Shown: positions 20,580-29,478, counted from the first letter of the stretch. The stretch is DNA of 64,000 nucleotides from Leptolyngbya subtilissima AS-A7 (GCF_039962255.1 NZ_JAMPKY010000002.1:1-64000), one strand, 5' to 3'. Notes: generated from the letters alone by a model not told the origin. Program-made: numbers and translations.

Positions 20580-20653
20580 GCTCAGGGGCAACACTGGGCT
20601 TTAAGGTGAAAGAAAAAAGCATTGCTGCCCCATACCGCGACAACGACAACCCG

Positions 20654-21277
20654 ATGAATCCTAAGCTGCCGCAACCTGCCCCACCTAATCCCCCCACTGA
20701 AGATAAAGCACCGCCAGCGGAGGTTTCAGCTTGGGCCCGCTGGCGATCGCTGTGGACCGGGCAGTGGAGTAATATCCGGGTACTGGCGATCGCCCTAGCA
20801 ATAGCCCTCACGGTGCGGGTGCTAATCGCTGAACCTCGCTACATTCCCTCCAACTCAATGGATCCGACGCTGCACATCGGCGATCGCCTACTGGTCGAAA
20901 AAATCAGCTACCGCTGGCAGTCTCCTCACCGGGGCGACATCGTGGTGTTTGCGCCACCGCCGCAGCTTGCCCAGCTGGGATACGAGACTCGTCAGGCCTT
21001 TATCAAACGAGTGATTGGCGAACCCGGTCAGACCATCGCCGTCCGCCAAGGACAGGTGATCGTTGACGGCGAACCGCTGCAAGAGGACTATACCCTCGAA
21101 GCTCCCGACTATGCTTTAGAGCCTGTCACCATCCCCCCAGGGCAAGTGTTCGTCATGGGTGACAACCGCAACGACAGCAATGATTCCCATGTATGGGGCG
21201 GGCTCCCCCAGCAAAACATCATTGGTCGGGCCCGGTTCCGGTTTTGGCCCCTCGATCGCCTGGGCCCCGTCAGCTAA
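20654..21277 (+). CDS. lepB: Signal peptidase I
   Basis: 207 residues from the ATG at 20654. A proline-rich N-terminal tail is followed by one membrane helix (residues ~41-58), then box B with the catalytic serine (IPSNSMDPTL, Ser68), box D with the catalytic lysine (FIKRVIGEPG, Lys118) and box E GDNRNDSNDSHVWG. It removes signal peptides from exported proteins on the outer face of the plasma or thylakoid membrane. A 26-codon extension starting with TTG at 20576 overlaps the tamB stop but lacks a ribosome site. Confidence 0.94.
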   Translation: MNPKLPQPAPPNPPTEDKAPPAEVSAWARWRSLWTGQWSNIRVLAIALAIALTVRVLIAEPRYIPSNSMDPTLHIGDRLLVEKISYRWQSPHRGDIVVFAPPPQLAQLGYETRQAFIKRVIGEPGQTIAVRQGQVIVDGEPLQEDYTLEAPDYALEPVTIPPGQVFVMGDNRNDSNDSHVWGGLPQQNIIGRARFRFWPLDRLGPVS

Positions 21278-21410
21278 GAAGCAGGCATCCTTCCTGACGT
21301 GACTCAGACCGTTAGTTCGCTACCCAATGGCATACTGCATTACCACCACAGCCTAAGGGGTTGTGTAAGATCAAGGCGGCTTCAGATCACGCGATCGCGA
21401 GGAAAGCTCC

Positions 21411-22046
21411 ATGCTTGTACAGCTTGTTCGCCCCCTGGTGCGTACCCAAGTGCAAATGCTGGCCCAGGCCCAATCGGCCAACAGCAAGCTAGTGGGCATG
21501 GTGTCGCAGTGGCTCGGCTATCTAGGCATTCACGCCGAGGTGACCCAGCTACAAACCAACGGCAACCGCATTCAGGTCTCGCTCTGCGTGGGCAAGCCAG
21601 AGCAGTGTAGCGAGGCTGAGTGGCAGCAAATTCTCGACAACCTCAACCGAGATGTAGACGCTACCCCCGCCGTTGACACCCTCGCCTATAACGCTATGCC
21701 CTCCGCCCATCAGAGCAAGGTGCAGCGACTGTTGGCCTCCATTCTCCACGCCAGCGGACAAGACCCCCTCGCAGACTGGCCTACCCTGCGGCCCCGATTA
21801 GTGGCCATGGGCCTGGAAGAATCGTTGCTGACGGGCATTCACTCAGCCCTAAAGGTGCCCATGCCAATGCCCCTCTTAGTGGAGCAACTCGAGCCCGAAG
21901 TAGCAGCCTTTGTGCTGTCAAAAGCCATTCACATCGCCCTGCTCGACCAGCAAATTAGCCAGGCTGAAGATACCGCCCTTAAAGCTCTGCTCAACGCCGT
22001 CGATTCTGGCACCGAAAGCTCCGCCAATCGTGAAGTCGTCGCTTAG
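21411..22046 (+). CDS. Conserved hypothetical cyanobacterial protein
   Basis: 211 residues with no signal peptide or membrane helix. The N-terminal part (LVGMVSQWLGYLGIHAEVTQ) looks alpha/beta; the C-terminal part (FVLSKAIHIALLDQQISQAEDTALKALL) resembles a TerB-like helical segment, but I would not assign that domain without a profile search. A GAGGAAAG ribosome site precedes the ATG. It is followed 48 bases later by the VOC gene on the same strand. Confidence 0.6.
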   Translation: MLVQLVRPLVRTQVQMLAQAQSANSKLVGMVSQWLGYLGIHAEVTQLQTNGNRIQVSLCVGKPEQCSEAEWQQILDNLNRDVDATPAVDTLAYNAMPSAHQSKVQRLLASILHASGQDPLADWPTLRPRLVAMGLEESLLTGIHSALKVPMPMPLLVEQLEPEVAAFVLSKAIHIALLDQQISQAEDTALKALLNAVDSGTESSANREVVA

Positions 22047-22094
22047 CCCAGGGCGACGGAATGTTTGCCTTCGTCGTACCGGCCTGCAAGCCCT

Positions 22095-22529
22095 ATGAAA
22101 TCTTCTAGCGTCCTGTTTCACCTGGCCTTTCCGGTGGCCGACATTGCCACGGCGAAGGAGTTTTATGCAGGCGGGTTGGGCTGCCAGCCAGGGCGAGAAA
22201 CGGCCAATTCGCTCATTCTCAACCTCTACGGCCATCAGCTCGTGGCCCACGCCACCGCTGAAATCACTCCCCAAAAAGGCATTTATCCCCGCCACTTTGG
22301 CCTGGTATTTTTGGCCGAGACCGATTGGGAAACGCTGCTAAACCGGGCTAAGGATAAGCAGCTCAACTTCTACCAGGGCGAAAAGCGGCGCTTTGCAGGC
22401 AGCACCCTAGAGCACCGCACCTTCTTTTTGCAGGATCCATTTTTTAACCTGCTGGAGTTTAAATACTACTGCCACCCCAGCGCCATCTTTGGCGAGGTTG
22501 ACCAAAAGCAGGTGGGGGATGCCGAATAA
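22095..22529 (+). CDS. VOC (glyoxalase/bleomycin-resistance fold) protein
   Basis: 144 residues. LFHLAFPVADIATAKEFYAG is the typical N-terminal beta-alpha of a VOC module, and the C-terminal FFLQDPFFNLLEFKYY carries the Asp-Pro-x-x-N-x-x-E/F signature with the metal-ligand glutamate. Likely a metal-dependent dioxygenase, lyase or related enzyme; substrate unknown. The ATG at 22095 is preferred to an upstream non-ATG start because the conserved fold begins there. Confidence 0.87.
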   Translation: MKSSSVLFHLAFPVADIATAKEFYAGGLGCQPGRETANSLILNLYGHQLVAHATAEITPQKGIYPRHFGLVFLAETDWETLLNRAKDKQLNFYQGEKRRFAGSTLEHRTFFLQDPFFNLLEFKYYCHPSAIFGEVDQKQVGDAE

Positions 22530-22553
22530 TCCGATCCACTGCTGAACCACGAT

Positions 22554-22589
22554 ATAAGTTGTTCTCTCTGCATAAGTTGTTCTCTCTGC
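22554..22589. repeat. Perfect 18-bp tandem duplication before the COG0523 gene
   Basis: ATAAGTTGTTCTCTCTGC occurs twice, head to tail and identical, in the 106-base spacer between the VOC gene and the CobW-like gene. It ends 46 bases before the ATG. It may be a recent slippage event or a doubled operator. Confidence 0.85.
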
Positions 22590-22635
22590 CCGGCTGTTGC
22601 CGTGATAGGTTGAGGATCGGCGCAATGTAAAGGCT

Positions 22636-23691
22636 ATGCATAAAATTCCAGTCACCATCATTACCGGCTTTTTGGGGGCAGGCAAAACTACCCTAATCCG
22701 CCAGCTGCTGCAGAACCCTGAGGGTCGGCGCATTGCCGTGCTGGTCAACGAGTTTGGCGAAGTCGGCATCGACGGCGACCTGTTGCGTAGCTGCCAGGTG
22801 TGTGACGAAGATGGGGAGGCGATCGCCTCCGAAACCAACATTCTCGAACTCACCAACGGCTGTCTCTGCTGCACCGTGCAGGAGGAGTTCTTGCCCACTA
22901 TGCAGCAGCTCATGACCCGCCGCGGCCAGATCGACTGCATTGTGATCGAAACCTCTGGCCTCGCCCTGCCCAAGCCCCTGGTGCAAGCCTTTCGCTGGCC
23001 CGAAATTCGCACCGCCGCCACCGTTGACAGCGTCATTACCCTGGTCGACGGCGAAGCCCTAGCCGCAGGCGACCTAGTGGGCGACCTACCCGCTCTGGAA
23101 GCTCAGCGCCAGGCCGACGACAGCCTCGACCACGAAACGCCTTTAGAAGAACTGTTTGAAGACCAGCTCAACTGCGCTGACCTGGTGCTGTTGACCAAGG
23201 TAGATAAGGTGAGTGAGAGCGATCGCACGCGCATCGAAACCTGGCTCACCCAGCAGCTACCCCACTCCGTCAAAGTACTGGGTCTAGCCGGAGGCGAGGG
23301 CAGCAGCCCCATTAGTCCCGACCTGCTACTGGGCTTTAACGCCGCCGTCGAAGACAACCTCGACAGCCGCCCCAGCCACCACGACCACGAGCATGATCAC
23401 GACCACGACGACGATATCGTCGCTATCCCCATCGTGCTCAATCAAAGTTTTGACCCCAAGGCTTTAGTCAAGCGGCTAGAAACCCTCGCCGCCACCCATG
23501 AGATCTACCGTATCAAGGGCTTCGTTGATGTTCCTAACAAAGCCATGCGTCTGGTAGTCCACGGCGTTGGTCAGCGGTTTGACTCCTTCTTTGACCGGGC
23601 CTGGCAACCCAGTGAGCCTCGCCAAACCCGACTGGTCGTGATTGGTAAGGACCTGGATAAAGAGGTGATTCGGGCTGCGATCGCCGCCTAA
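22636..23691 (+). CDS. CobW/COG0523 GTPase (metal chaperone family)
   Basis: 351 residues. The P-loop GFLGAGKTT (11-19), the family-defining metal-binding CLCC (76-79), the TKVD guanine-specificity motif (187-190), and a histidine-rich stretch HHDHEHDHDH at 248-257 are all present, followed by the CobW C-terminal domain. Members insert or deliver zinc, cobalt or iron; annotation as cobalamin biosynthesis protein CobW is conventional, but the His-rich loop is equally typical of zinc chaperones. No cobalamin or Zur-regulated genes are adjacent. The stop is 4 bases from that of convergent msrP. Confidence 0.92.
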   Translation: MHKIPVTIITGFLGAGKTTLIRQLLQNPEGRRIAVLVNEFGEVGIDGDLLRSCQVCDEDGEAIASETNILELTNGCLCCTVQEEFLPTMQQLMTRRGQIDCIVIETSGLALPKPLVQAFRWPEIRTAATVDSVITLVDGEALAAGDLVGDLPALEAQRQADDSLDHETPLEELFEDQLNCADLVLLTKVDKVSESDRTRIETWLTQQLPHSVKVLGLAGGEGSSPISPDLLLGFNAAVEDNLDSRPSHHDHEHDHDHDDDIVAIPIVLNQSFDPKALVKRLETLAATHEIYRIKGFVDVPNKAMRLVVHGVGQRFDSFFDRAWQPSEPRQTRLVVIGKDLDKEVIRAAIAA

Positions 23692-23695
23692 CCCC

Positions 23696-24685
23696 TTACC
23701 CATACAGCTCTGCCACATACTCCCCGTAGCCGTTGTAGATCACCGTGGGCTGCTGCTCCCAGGCAAACACTGCCGTCGATTCTCCAATCAACCGCTCTTT
23801 AGCCTGCGACCAGCGTGGGTGAGGTACATCGGGCTCTACATTAGCCTCAAACTTATACTCATCGGGGGCTAGCGTATTCCAGTAGGTGGCAGGCTGCTCA
23901 GCTACAAACTCAATTTTGACAATCGACTTACCCCCCTTAAACCCATACTTCCAGGGCACCACCATACGAATTGGGGCACCGTGTTGCTTAGGCAGGGTGC
24001 GCCCGTAGACACCAACCGCAAAAAAGGCCAAGTCGTTAGCCATTTCCTCCACAGTCAGCCCCTCGGTGTAAGGCCAGGGCAGATTGCGGGCAAAGCCTAG
24101 ACTAGGACCTGGGCACACCGCAGAGTCGTAGTAGGAAGTAAATTGGACATACCTAGCCGCTGAGTTCGGCTCCACCGACGCCATTAGCGATCGCATCGGA
24201 AAACCAATCCAAGGCACAACCATAGCCCAAGCTTCTACACAGCGAAATCGGTAGATGCGCTCCTCCAGATCAAAGCGCTGGGTTAAGTCATCTAGGCTAA
24301 AGGTCTGAGGATTTTTGACCAATCCTGTCACCTCTACGCTCCACGGGTCAGTTGGCAGAGCCTGGGCGCTCGCCCAAATATCTTTGCTGCCGCCAAACTC
24401 GTAGAAATTGTTGTAGCGGCTGGCATACATTTGCGGCGTCGGCTCTCGTCCAGCATCAGCAAAGGCACCGTTGAGCCTCGCCCCGCTCAGGGGTTCTCCT
24501 AAGGTATTCGCCAGGTCTGCGTCCATGGTGGGCGAGCGCTGACAGGCCCCTGCTGAAGCCGCCGCAAACCCAACTCCGGCCCCAATCAGCGACTTCATAA
24601 ACCGTCGTCGCTGCCAAAACACCCCCTCAGCAGTCACTCGCGACTCTGGTAGCTGCCAGCCGGGGCGAGACCGAAAGAAAACCAT
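23696..24685 (-). CDS. msrP: Protein-methionine-sulfoxide reductase catalytic subunit (MsrP/YedY-like)
   Basis: 329 residues. A twin-arginine-like signal (RRRFMKSLIG, residues 26-35) indicates folded export. The molybdopterin-ligating cysteine is Cys149 in YRFRCVEAWAMVVPW, followed by PWKYGFKGGKSIVKIEFV near the C-terminus, all characteristic of MsrP, which repairs oxidised methionines in periplasmic proteins. The heme-quinol partner MsrQ is not adjacent. In the window the only other molybdenum gene is mobA. Confidence 0.92.
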   Translation of the reverse strand: MVFFRSRPGWQLPESRVTAEGVFWQRRRFMKSLIGAGVGFAAASAGACQRSPTMDADLANTLGEPLSGARLNGAFADAGREPTPQMYASRYNNFYEFGGSKDIWASAQALPTDPWSVEVTGLVKNPQTFSLDDLTQRFDLEERIYRFRCVEAWAMVVPWIGFPMRSLMASVEPNSAARYVQFTSYYDSAVCPGPSLGFARNLPWPYTEGLTVEEMANDLAFFAVGVYGRTLPKQHGAPIRMVVPWKYGFKGGKSIVKIEFVAEQPATYWNTLAPDEYKFEANVEPDVPHPRWSQAKERLIGESTAVFAWEQQPTVIYNGYGEYVAELYG

Positions 24686-25376
24686 AGCGATGAGCTCTAG
24701 GATTACAAACTGGCGATCACCAGCCTAAGGCCTATTTTGACATTGCCTTTCCTGCCCTAGATGAATTTGGAGTGAGAAAGGCACCGCTGCACCAGACCTA
24801 AACTAAGCATTGACTCCGAACTTATGTAACGCTTCGAGACCCACCCCAGGGAAAACACGGGTCTTTGTTTTAATTGTTCAGGCATAAGTTCAAGACTCAA
24901 ATTTTAACCAATGACTAGACTTGCCTAGCCACATCCGTAGGAACTGGCAGACTTCGCCAAAAGTTCACAGAGCCATAGAAATTATGTAAACGAGGCTGAA
25001 ACCATTGGGGAGCAAGGCTTGGCGACCAACAAAATTTGAGGGTAGCACCCCAAATCGGCCTATTAAAGCCTTGGCGAGAAGTACTCAAGCAGGAAGACTT
25101 TAGAACAGAATCGCCAGCTCTTATACTGATGGGGCGAGTCCATAGGTATCCGTAGTTACGCCATTGTGGTCACCTCCGTCGGCGCTTAGGCTTATATCAC
25201 GAGCACACGATCCTGTGATGCACTGCCTTGTCGTTAACAGAGAGCAGCCGGGCGAGAGTAGCAAGGTTTTCTTTGCCGCCTATGCCCCAACTACCTTTGT
25301 TACCGTTTAGGGCCTTACCGTCAGGCAGCATAGTTCTCGGTTTACCCAACTGGATTCACCACTTCCTGAGATCGCC
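24686..25376 (+). promoter_or_regulatory. Long untranslated leader region upstream of sigF
   Basis: 690 gene-free bases between msrP (divergent) and sigF. At 24837-24864 AGACCC and GGGTCT pair across a 16-base loop and are followed by a T-rich stretch (TTTGTTTTAATTG), which looks like a weak plus-strand terminator with no plus-strand gene before it. A second hairpin (TTTGAGGGT/ACCCCAAA) lies at 25035-25054. This could mean a small RNA ending near 24870, or a long sigF leader with attenuator-like structures. I recognise no known RNA family. Confidence 0.35.
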
Positions 25377-26156
25377 ATGGTCGCCACTTCCCGATTTCAA
25401 GCTAAAGGCAGCACCCTAGAACTGCTGCGGCTCTATCAAAGCAATCCCGATCTCAATTTGCGCAATCAACTGGTGCAGCTCAACATTGGGTTAGTCCGCC
25501 GTGAGGCCTACCGTTGGCTGCAACAATCTAACGAAACCTTTGACGACCTCATGCAGGTGGGTAGCCTGGGGCTGATTCGCGCCATCGAACGCTTCGACAT
25601 GGGCAAGGGCTATGCCTTTAGTTCCTTTGCAATTCCCTACATTCGTGGCGAAATTCAGCACTACCTGCGCGACAAAAGCACCTCTATGCGCATCCCACGG
25701 CGGTGGCAGGCACTGCAAAGCCAGTCGGCCCGTGTTATTCGCCAACTGCAAGCCGATCTGGGTCGTCTGCCCAACGATGCCGAAATTTCTGCAGCCCTCG
25801 ATATCTCGATAGCCGAGTGGCAAGATGTCAAGCTGGCCACTCGCAATCGATCGCTGCTGAGCCTCGACGCCCCAGTACAAGATGAAGAATCAGGCTGTCT
25901 AGGCGACCTGTTGCCCGACCTCAAATACAGAAGTTTTCAGCTGGCTCAAGAAGATCAACTTCGCCTTCAGCAGGCTCTGCACCAGCTTGAGAACCGCACC
26001 CGCGAAGTGCTGGAATTTGTCTTTCTCTACGACCTTACCCAAAAAGAAACCGCCGAGCGCATGGGGATTAGCGCCGTTACCGTATCGCGCCGGGTGAAGC
26101 AAGGGCTCAAGCATTTACAGGTGCTTATGGTGTCTAACGAAGATGAAACCGCCTAA
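25377..26156 (+). CDS. sigF: RNA polymerase sigma factor SigF (group 3)
   Basis: 259 residues. Region 2 is clear (LNIGLVRREAYRWLQQSNETFDDLMQ... IPYIRGEIQHYLRDKS), region 3 follows (RLPNDAEISAALDISIAEWQ), and region 4 ends in the helix-turn-helix LTQKETAERMGISAVTVSRRVKQGL. Size and sequence match cyanobacterial SigF, which in Synechocystis controls type IV pilin genes and motility. The next gene encodes a PilP-like protein, fitting that link. The 690-base upstream region suggests extensive regulation. Confidence 0.9.
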   Translation: MVATSRFQAKGSTLELLRLYQSNPDLNLRNQLVQLNIGLVRREAYRWLQQSNETFDDLMQVGSLGLIRAIERFDMGKGYAFSSFAIPYIRGEIQHYLRDKSTSMRIPRRWQALQSQSARVIRQLQADLGRLPNDAEISAALDISIAEWQDVKLATRNRSLLSLDAPVQDEESGCLGDLLPDLKYRSFQLAQEDQLRLQQALHQLENRTREVLEFVFLYDLTQKETAERMGISAVTVSRRVKQGLKHLQVLMVSNEDETA

Positions 26157-26225
26157 AACGCTCTGCATCCTCGGAATTGAGCTATCGTTTAGGAACATCG
26201 GCTCAGGAAGCAAGGAGGCTCAGCA

Positions 26226-27263
26226 ATGGGGGCGATCGCGTTTTTAGTCTTGTTTATTCTTGGCGCTGTGCTGGCTACTGTGGGCAGCCTTGTTGGCGTT
26301 GTAGACGCGTTTAAGGTCAGCCCCGTGTGGGGTTTGCTGTCACTGTTTATCCCCTTTGCGCTGCTAGTCTTTTGGGCTAAGTTTCGAGGCCGCAAGTGGG
26401 CCCGCAACAGCCTCATGATATTTCTAGGTGGTCTGCTGGCCATGCTGGCGTCAATTCCCTTCTTGGGTAGTTTTATTGCCCAGCGAACCCAGCAGGCTGG
26501 TACCCCTGCCGAAGAGAGCATTCCCGCTGAAGAAGTTCCGGTGGAGTCGGTGCCCGTACCTGAGGAGCCGGTAGCTACCCAAGAAGCCTTTGCCGAGCCG
26601 CTGGTGCCCGTTGCACCTCAGCTCTCGCCCATTGCTCGGGCTGATTTGATTCAGTCTACCGACCCCAACGAGCGCCTTCAGCAAATTAACAACAGCCGTA
26701 CCGACCCCTTCGCCATAGTGCCCATACCACCGCCGCCGCCTCGGGTAATTGCCCCACCACCGCCAGTAGGAGGCGCGACCCGTGGCACAGCTACGGCTGG
26801 TGCTACTGCGGGTGGTGGGACTGGTGCTACTGCGGCTGGTGGCAGGGCAGGTACTGGTGCTGGTGGCGGCGCTGGGTCCGCTGTGGCTAGAGCTGGTGGC
26901 GCTGGTGGCGCAGCTGGTACGACGTCAGGCGGGTCAGGAGCCGCTGCAGGCAACGCTGGTGCTAGACGTTCTGCAACCCCTGCGGCCTTAGCACCTCTGC
27001 CTCAACTTCCAAAGCCCGCCCTCGCGGAAGCCGTGCTGGTGACCGGCGTGATGACCATCGGCAACGAAAACTTTGCTGTAGTACAAACCTCGGCTGGTAG
27101 TCAGTATGTCAAGGCAGGTCAGCGAGTTTCTAACGGTCAGGTGCTGGTCAAGCGCATTGACATGCGCGGTAGCGATCCGGTGGTGGTGCTAGAAGAAAAC
27201 GGCATTGAGGTATCGCGCCCAGTGGGTGCTCCGACTGCTACAGCCGAAGAGCCTGCGGCTTAG
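26226..27263 (+). CDS. PilP-like membrane protein with Gly/Ala-rich linker
   Basis: 345 residues. Three hydrophobic segments (about 3-28, 33-50, 61-84) are followed by an acidic/proline linker, a TDPFAIVPIPPPPP segment, about 75 residues almost wholly of Gly, Ala and Thr, and a C-terminal beta domain (VTGVMTIGNENFAVVQTSAG... VLVKRIDMRGSDPVVVLEENG) resembling PilP/GspC homology regions. PilP normally is a lipoprotein of the type IV pilus alignment complex with one anchor, so the multi-helix N-terminus is odd. It starts 69 bases after sigF on the same strand, with AAGGAGG upstream. The role in pili is inference. Confidence 0.7.
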   Translation: MGAIAFLVLFILGAVLATVGSLVGVVDAFKVSPVWGLLSLFIPFALLVFWAKFRGRKWARNSLMIFLGGLLAMLASIPFLGSFIAQRTQQAGTPAEESIPAEEVPVESVPVPEEPVATQEAFAEPLVPVAPQLSPIARADLIQSTDPNERLQQINNSRTDPFAIVPIPPPPPRVIAPPPPVGGATRGTATAGATAGGGTGATAAGGRAGTGAGGGAGSAVARAGGAGGAAGTTSGGSGAAAGNAGARRSATPAALAPLPQLPKPALAEAVLVTGVMTIGNENFAVVQTSAGSQYVKAGQRVSNGQVLVKRIDMRGSDPVVVLEENGIEVSRPVGAPTATAEEPAA

Positions 27264-27280
27264 CTGTTTAATTAAAGCTT

Positions 27281-27328
27281 GAACAATAGCAAAGCCCGGA
27301 GGTGACCCTCCGGGCTTTGCTATTGTTC
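27281..27328. terminator. Very strong 22-bp perfect hairpin, bidirectional terminator
   Basis: The 22 bases at 27281-27302 pair perfectly with 27307-27328 across a 4-base loop (TGAC). The core AAAGCCCGGAGG/CCTCCGGGCTTT is a typical intrinsic terminator stem; the outer arms GAACAATAGC/GCTATTGTTC extend it instead of a clean T-tract. It follows the sigF-PilP-like pair. Confidence 0.85.
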
Positions 27329-27394
27329 AGGAGCCTGCACCCCGCAGCAAGTCGTGTCAGAATGTGAATTGCTCGATGTGGTGTGGAATTTTAT

Positions 27395-28579
27395 ATGCCG
27401 CTTGAAACGGTAATTTGGCAGGGATTGTGGGGTGCGATCGCGATCCTGGTAGCAGAGGCGGTGCGCGATATCTATCACATGGTCAGCCACTACTGGCCGC
27501 CCCTCATGCGCCTTCACAACTGGCACCATCGGGCCTACAAAAAAGACTTTAGCCCCGTTAGCCCCGACCTCTATCGCCAGGCTCAGCTCTATAACGACAC
27601 TCCCGAAGCCATAGTCATGACTGGGGCCCTGGCGGGTCTGGCGATTTCTACTGGCATCTCTGGGCTATGGCTAGGGTCATTGTATGGGCTGGGATTTTTG
27701 CTAGCGGCGATCGCGCGATCCCAGGGCTGGCTACTCACCACCGACCTCACCCACGAACCCGGCGAACTCACCACGATTCCCGGCAACTGGTGGGTCAACC
27801 GCACCTATCACTGGCGGCACCACTTCGACGACACCAACGCCTACTTCGCCGGCTACTTTACCGGTCTGGATAAGCTGATGGGCACTGCTGTTTCTCTCAA
27901 GGGCAAAACCGTAGCGGTCACTGGCGCGTCGGGCACCCTGGGTCGCGCTCTGATCAACGAACTCGTTCGTCAGAAAGCCCGGCCCATTGCCCTGACAACC
28001 TCTGCCAACGCTACCTTTGATGAGAACATTCCTTGCTGGCAGTGGCAACCTGGCGCTGAAGCTGACCTGCGCGAGGCGCTCAAGAAGGTGGATATCTTGG
28101 TTTTGAACCATGGGCTGAATGTGCACGGCGATCGCACCTCTGAGGCCATTCAAACCTCCCTAGAGGCCAACGCCCTCTCTGGCTGGCGGCTAATGGAGGT
28201 CTTCTTCAGCACGGTGGAGACTTCGCCCCAGCGGGCGACCAAGGAAGTCTGGGTCAACACCTCCGAAGCTGAGGTAAACCCGGCCTTTAGCCCGCTATAC
28301 GAATTGTCTAAGCGACTGATGGGCGACCTGGTTAATCTGCGCCGGCTCGGTGCCCCCTGCGTCGTGCGCAAGGTGATTCTAGGGCCGTTTAAGAGCAACC
28401 TCAACCCCATTGGGGTGATGTCTGCCGACTGGATAGCTTGGGCGGTGGTGGCCTTAGCCAAGCGCAACGTACGCAACATCATTGTCACCATCAACCCGCT
28501 GACCTACCTGTTGTTTCCGATCAAAGAATTGAGTCAGGGGCTCTACTTCAGACTCTTTACTCGCTCCAGCCAGAGCTGA
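27395..28579 (+). CDS. Bifunctional sterol-desaturase-like / short-chain dehydrogenase fusion
   Basis: About 394 residues. The N-terminal ~165 residues carry fatty-acid-hydroxylase/sterol-desaturase histidine boxes: HMVSH (28-32), HNWHH (41-45) and HWRHH (139-143), with membrane segments between them. From residue 170 a Rossmann fold starts with TVAVTGASGTLGRAL (GASGTLG 177-183). This two-domain protein is widespread in cyanobacteria under the name bifunctional sterol desaturase/SDR; substrates are unknown. The downstream YELSK (Tyr-x-x-x-Lys-like) is compatible with an active SDR. GTG at 27383 is an alternative start four codons upstream. Confidence 0.85.
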   Translation: MPLETVIWQGLWGAIAILVAEAVRDIYHMVSHYWPPLMRLHNWHHRAYKKDFSPVSPDLYRQAQLYNDTPEAIVMTGALAGLAISTGISGLWLGSLYGLGFLLAAIARSQGWLLTTDLTHEPGELTTIPGNWWVNRTYHWRHHFDDTNAYFAGYFTGLDKLMGTAVSLKGKTVAVTGASGTLGRALINELVRQKARPIALTTSANATFDENIPCWQWQPGAEADLREALKKVDILVLNHGLNVHGDRTSEAIQTSLEANALSGWRLMEVFFSTVETSPQRATKEVWVNTSEAEVNPAFSPLYELSKRLMGDLVNLRRLGAPCVVRKVILGPFKSNLNPIGVMSADWIAWAVVALAKRNVRNIIVTINPLTYLLFPIKELSQGLYFRLFTRSSQS

Positions 28580-28605
28580 CGACTAGAGGAGCTGCCATCC
28601 CTGAG

Positions 28606-29478
28606 TTATTGATCGGCTGACATAATTTGCCACGGCTGCTGTCTCCAGCCCAGCTGTCGCTTGGCAAAGGCGGTATTGATTTGGGGCATGTGGGCTTCGA
28701 CTAGCGCTACGGTTTCCTGTACTAAGGATTCCAGGTGAAGCGCTGCGCTCGCGGCCTCTTGGTGAAACAAATCTTCCAGCCGTAGCGCAAGATTTTGAGG
28801 GGCAATCTTCATTTGCTCGATCAAGGTGCCCATGCGCTTGAATTGAAACGTTGAGAAGTACAGACGATTCAAGCCCGACAGCACACCGAGAATATTTTGG
28901 ACGGACTCGACCAGAATTTGGTAGTACCAGAGGGTGGCATCGCGCCGAGCCAGCTTTGGCTGCATGCCCCAAAGAGCAAAAAATTTGAGATGGTGCTCCA
29001 CCATGGCTTGGGCGAGCTGGTCAGGATACCTAGCTATATTGGCTTTCCACTGCTGGATGAGGGCTTCTCCGTGGAGAGGCATGCCGATTAAGGTGCCATG
29101 CAGCATTTTCAGGATGCCGGGTTGAATCTCAAATTTTTCCAGAACGGTGGCCATTTCTGTTTCCCACTGGGCGATCGCCGTATGGGCAAACTGGCATTCA
29201 ACTCCCTGAATCCGAAAGGTTTCACCAAACGCACCCGATTGGCGATCGCCCAAAAATTCAATCAATTCTGCACCTTGATTGTGCTGCCGTGCCAGAGCCA
29301 ACTCATCATCGGTGGGCAGCTCATCGTAGTACAGCATCACATCGCAGTCTGAATACTCATCGCACCGTCCCTCTGCCACTGAGCCTGTGACCATAACGGC
29401 TTTGGTCTTTGGATTAGCGATGTATGGTTTGACGTTGCGATGGACTAGTTCCAACAGGTATTGCGTTCTATCGGCCAT
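28606..29478 (-). CDS. Nucleotidyltransferase-domain protein
   Basis: 290 residues. The N-terminal GSVAEGRCDEYSDCDVML contains the pol-beta-superfamily signature GS-x10-D-x-D, so the metal-binding aspartates are present. The C-terminal ~150 residues are helical (HHLKFFALWGMQPKLARRD, LGVLSGLNRLYF), similar to DUF4037-like partners of aminoglycoside/tRNA-type nucleotidyltransferases. The target is unknown. It is convergent with the desaturase-SDR gene, 26 bases apart. Confidence 0.8.
   Translation of the reverse strand: MADRTQYLLELVHRNVKPYIANPKTKAVMVTGSVAEGRCDEYSDCDVMLYYDELPTDDELALARQHNQGAELIEFLGDRQSGAFGETFRIQGVECQFAHTAIAQWETEMATVLEKFEIQPGILKMLHGTLIGMPLHGEALIQQWKANIARYPDQLAQAMVEHHLKFFALWGMQPKLARRDATLWYYQILVESVQNILGVLSGLNRLYFSTFQFKRMGTLIEQMKIAPQNLALRLEDLFHQEAASAALHLESLVQETVALVEAHMPQINTAFAKRQLGWRQQPWQIMSADQ

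Noticed and set aside
20576..20653. Upstream TTG start for signal peptidase I
   Set aside because: No ribosome site; the 26 extra residues show no family similarity, and the start would only overlap the tamB stop.
22046..22094. GGCGACGGAATGTTTGCC resembling part of the 141-bp repeat
   Set aside because: Only a short GGCG-CGGAA-GT similarity on one strand; too short and degenerate to call a third copy.
25228..25419. 63-codon frame in the sigF leader
   Set aside because: It overlaps the sigF start in another frame, is Pro/Leu/Ser-rich without pattern and has no ribosome site.
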